Below, piece by piece: positions 63,966-64,000 of a DNA stretch of 64,000 nt (the stretch's first letter is position 1; each line of letters begins with the position of its first letter). This DNA comes from Pardosa pseudoannulata. Taxonomy: Eukaryota; Arthropoda; Arachnida; Araneae; Lycosidae. The stretch lies in assembly GCA_032207245.1 (NCBI GenBank), contig CM063503.1, positions 58,412,869-58,476,868 on the forward strand. Reading direction: 5' to 3'. A model generated the notes under the pieces. That model did not search any database, was not told the DNA's origin, and worked only from the letters and a program-made list of their open reading frames with translations. The position numbers and the translations under genes were made by a program.

Positions 63966-64000
63966 TAATAATTATTTCCTCTAGTCACAATAACTATGTA

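Overview
The window looks like AT-rich, gene-free, repeat-dominated DNA from an invertebrate animal genome. Transposase and retrotransposon families (DUF4817-type, RTE, mariner, pogo/Tigger, hAT), tRNA-derived SINEs and long (TA)n/(TG)n tracts suggest an arthropod, perhaps an arachnid; that placement is inference. I find no convincing host exon, tRNA gene, rRNA or CRISPR array. Every G+C-richer patch I could interpret is a transposable element (TE), except 29.52-29.93 kb and 47.9-48.2 kb, which stay unassigned.

Layout. 0-10.4 kb: a direct duplication around a (TA)n(TG)n tract, a seven-copy ~193-bp tandem repeat built of A/B dimers (2.43-3.83 kb), AT-rich microsatellites and one decayed SINE. 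10.4-32.6 kb: a large tandem-repeat field. Its main unit is ~538 bp, homogeneous at 16.3-21.3 kb and diverged on either side. A different ~232-bp tandem repeat lies within it (25.8-27.5 kb). The field is invaded by at least five copies of one Helitron family (5' TC, 3' hairpin plus CTAG, A^T target). Two neighbouring Helitron remnants carry younger insertions: a hAT element with an 8-bp target-site duplication (TSD) and a solo LTR with a 5-bp TSD. A DUF4817-type DNA transposon remnant sits at 15.1-15.8 kb.

32.6-41 kb: AT-rich DNA, a 377-bp tandem duplication, a second SINE family with TSD, and a pogo/Tigger element with a hAT copy nested inside it. 41.3-47.3 kb: a recent ~3.08-kb direct duplication separated by (TA)n, each copy carrying two decayed mariner 3' ends. 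48.2-58 kb: another Tigger-like element, SINEs with TSDs, a second LTR copy, an RTE LINE tail with a 14-bp TSD and an R1/Jockey-like LINE tail that splits a SINE. 58-64 kb: AT-rich DNA with 577-bp and 431-bp tandem duplications and a (TA)n tract flanked by direct repeats.

The elements do not form a pathway. The window records layered transposition and tandem amplification: tandem repeat first, Helitrons into it, local amplification of a Helitron-bearing unit, then hAT and LTR insertions. The strongest observation is that every copy of this Helitron family in the window lies inside the 538-bp repeat field, some at the same monomer position.
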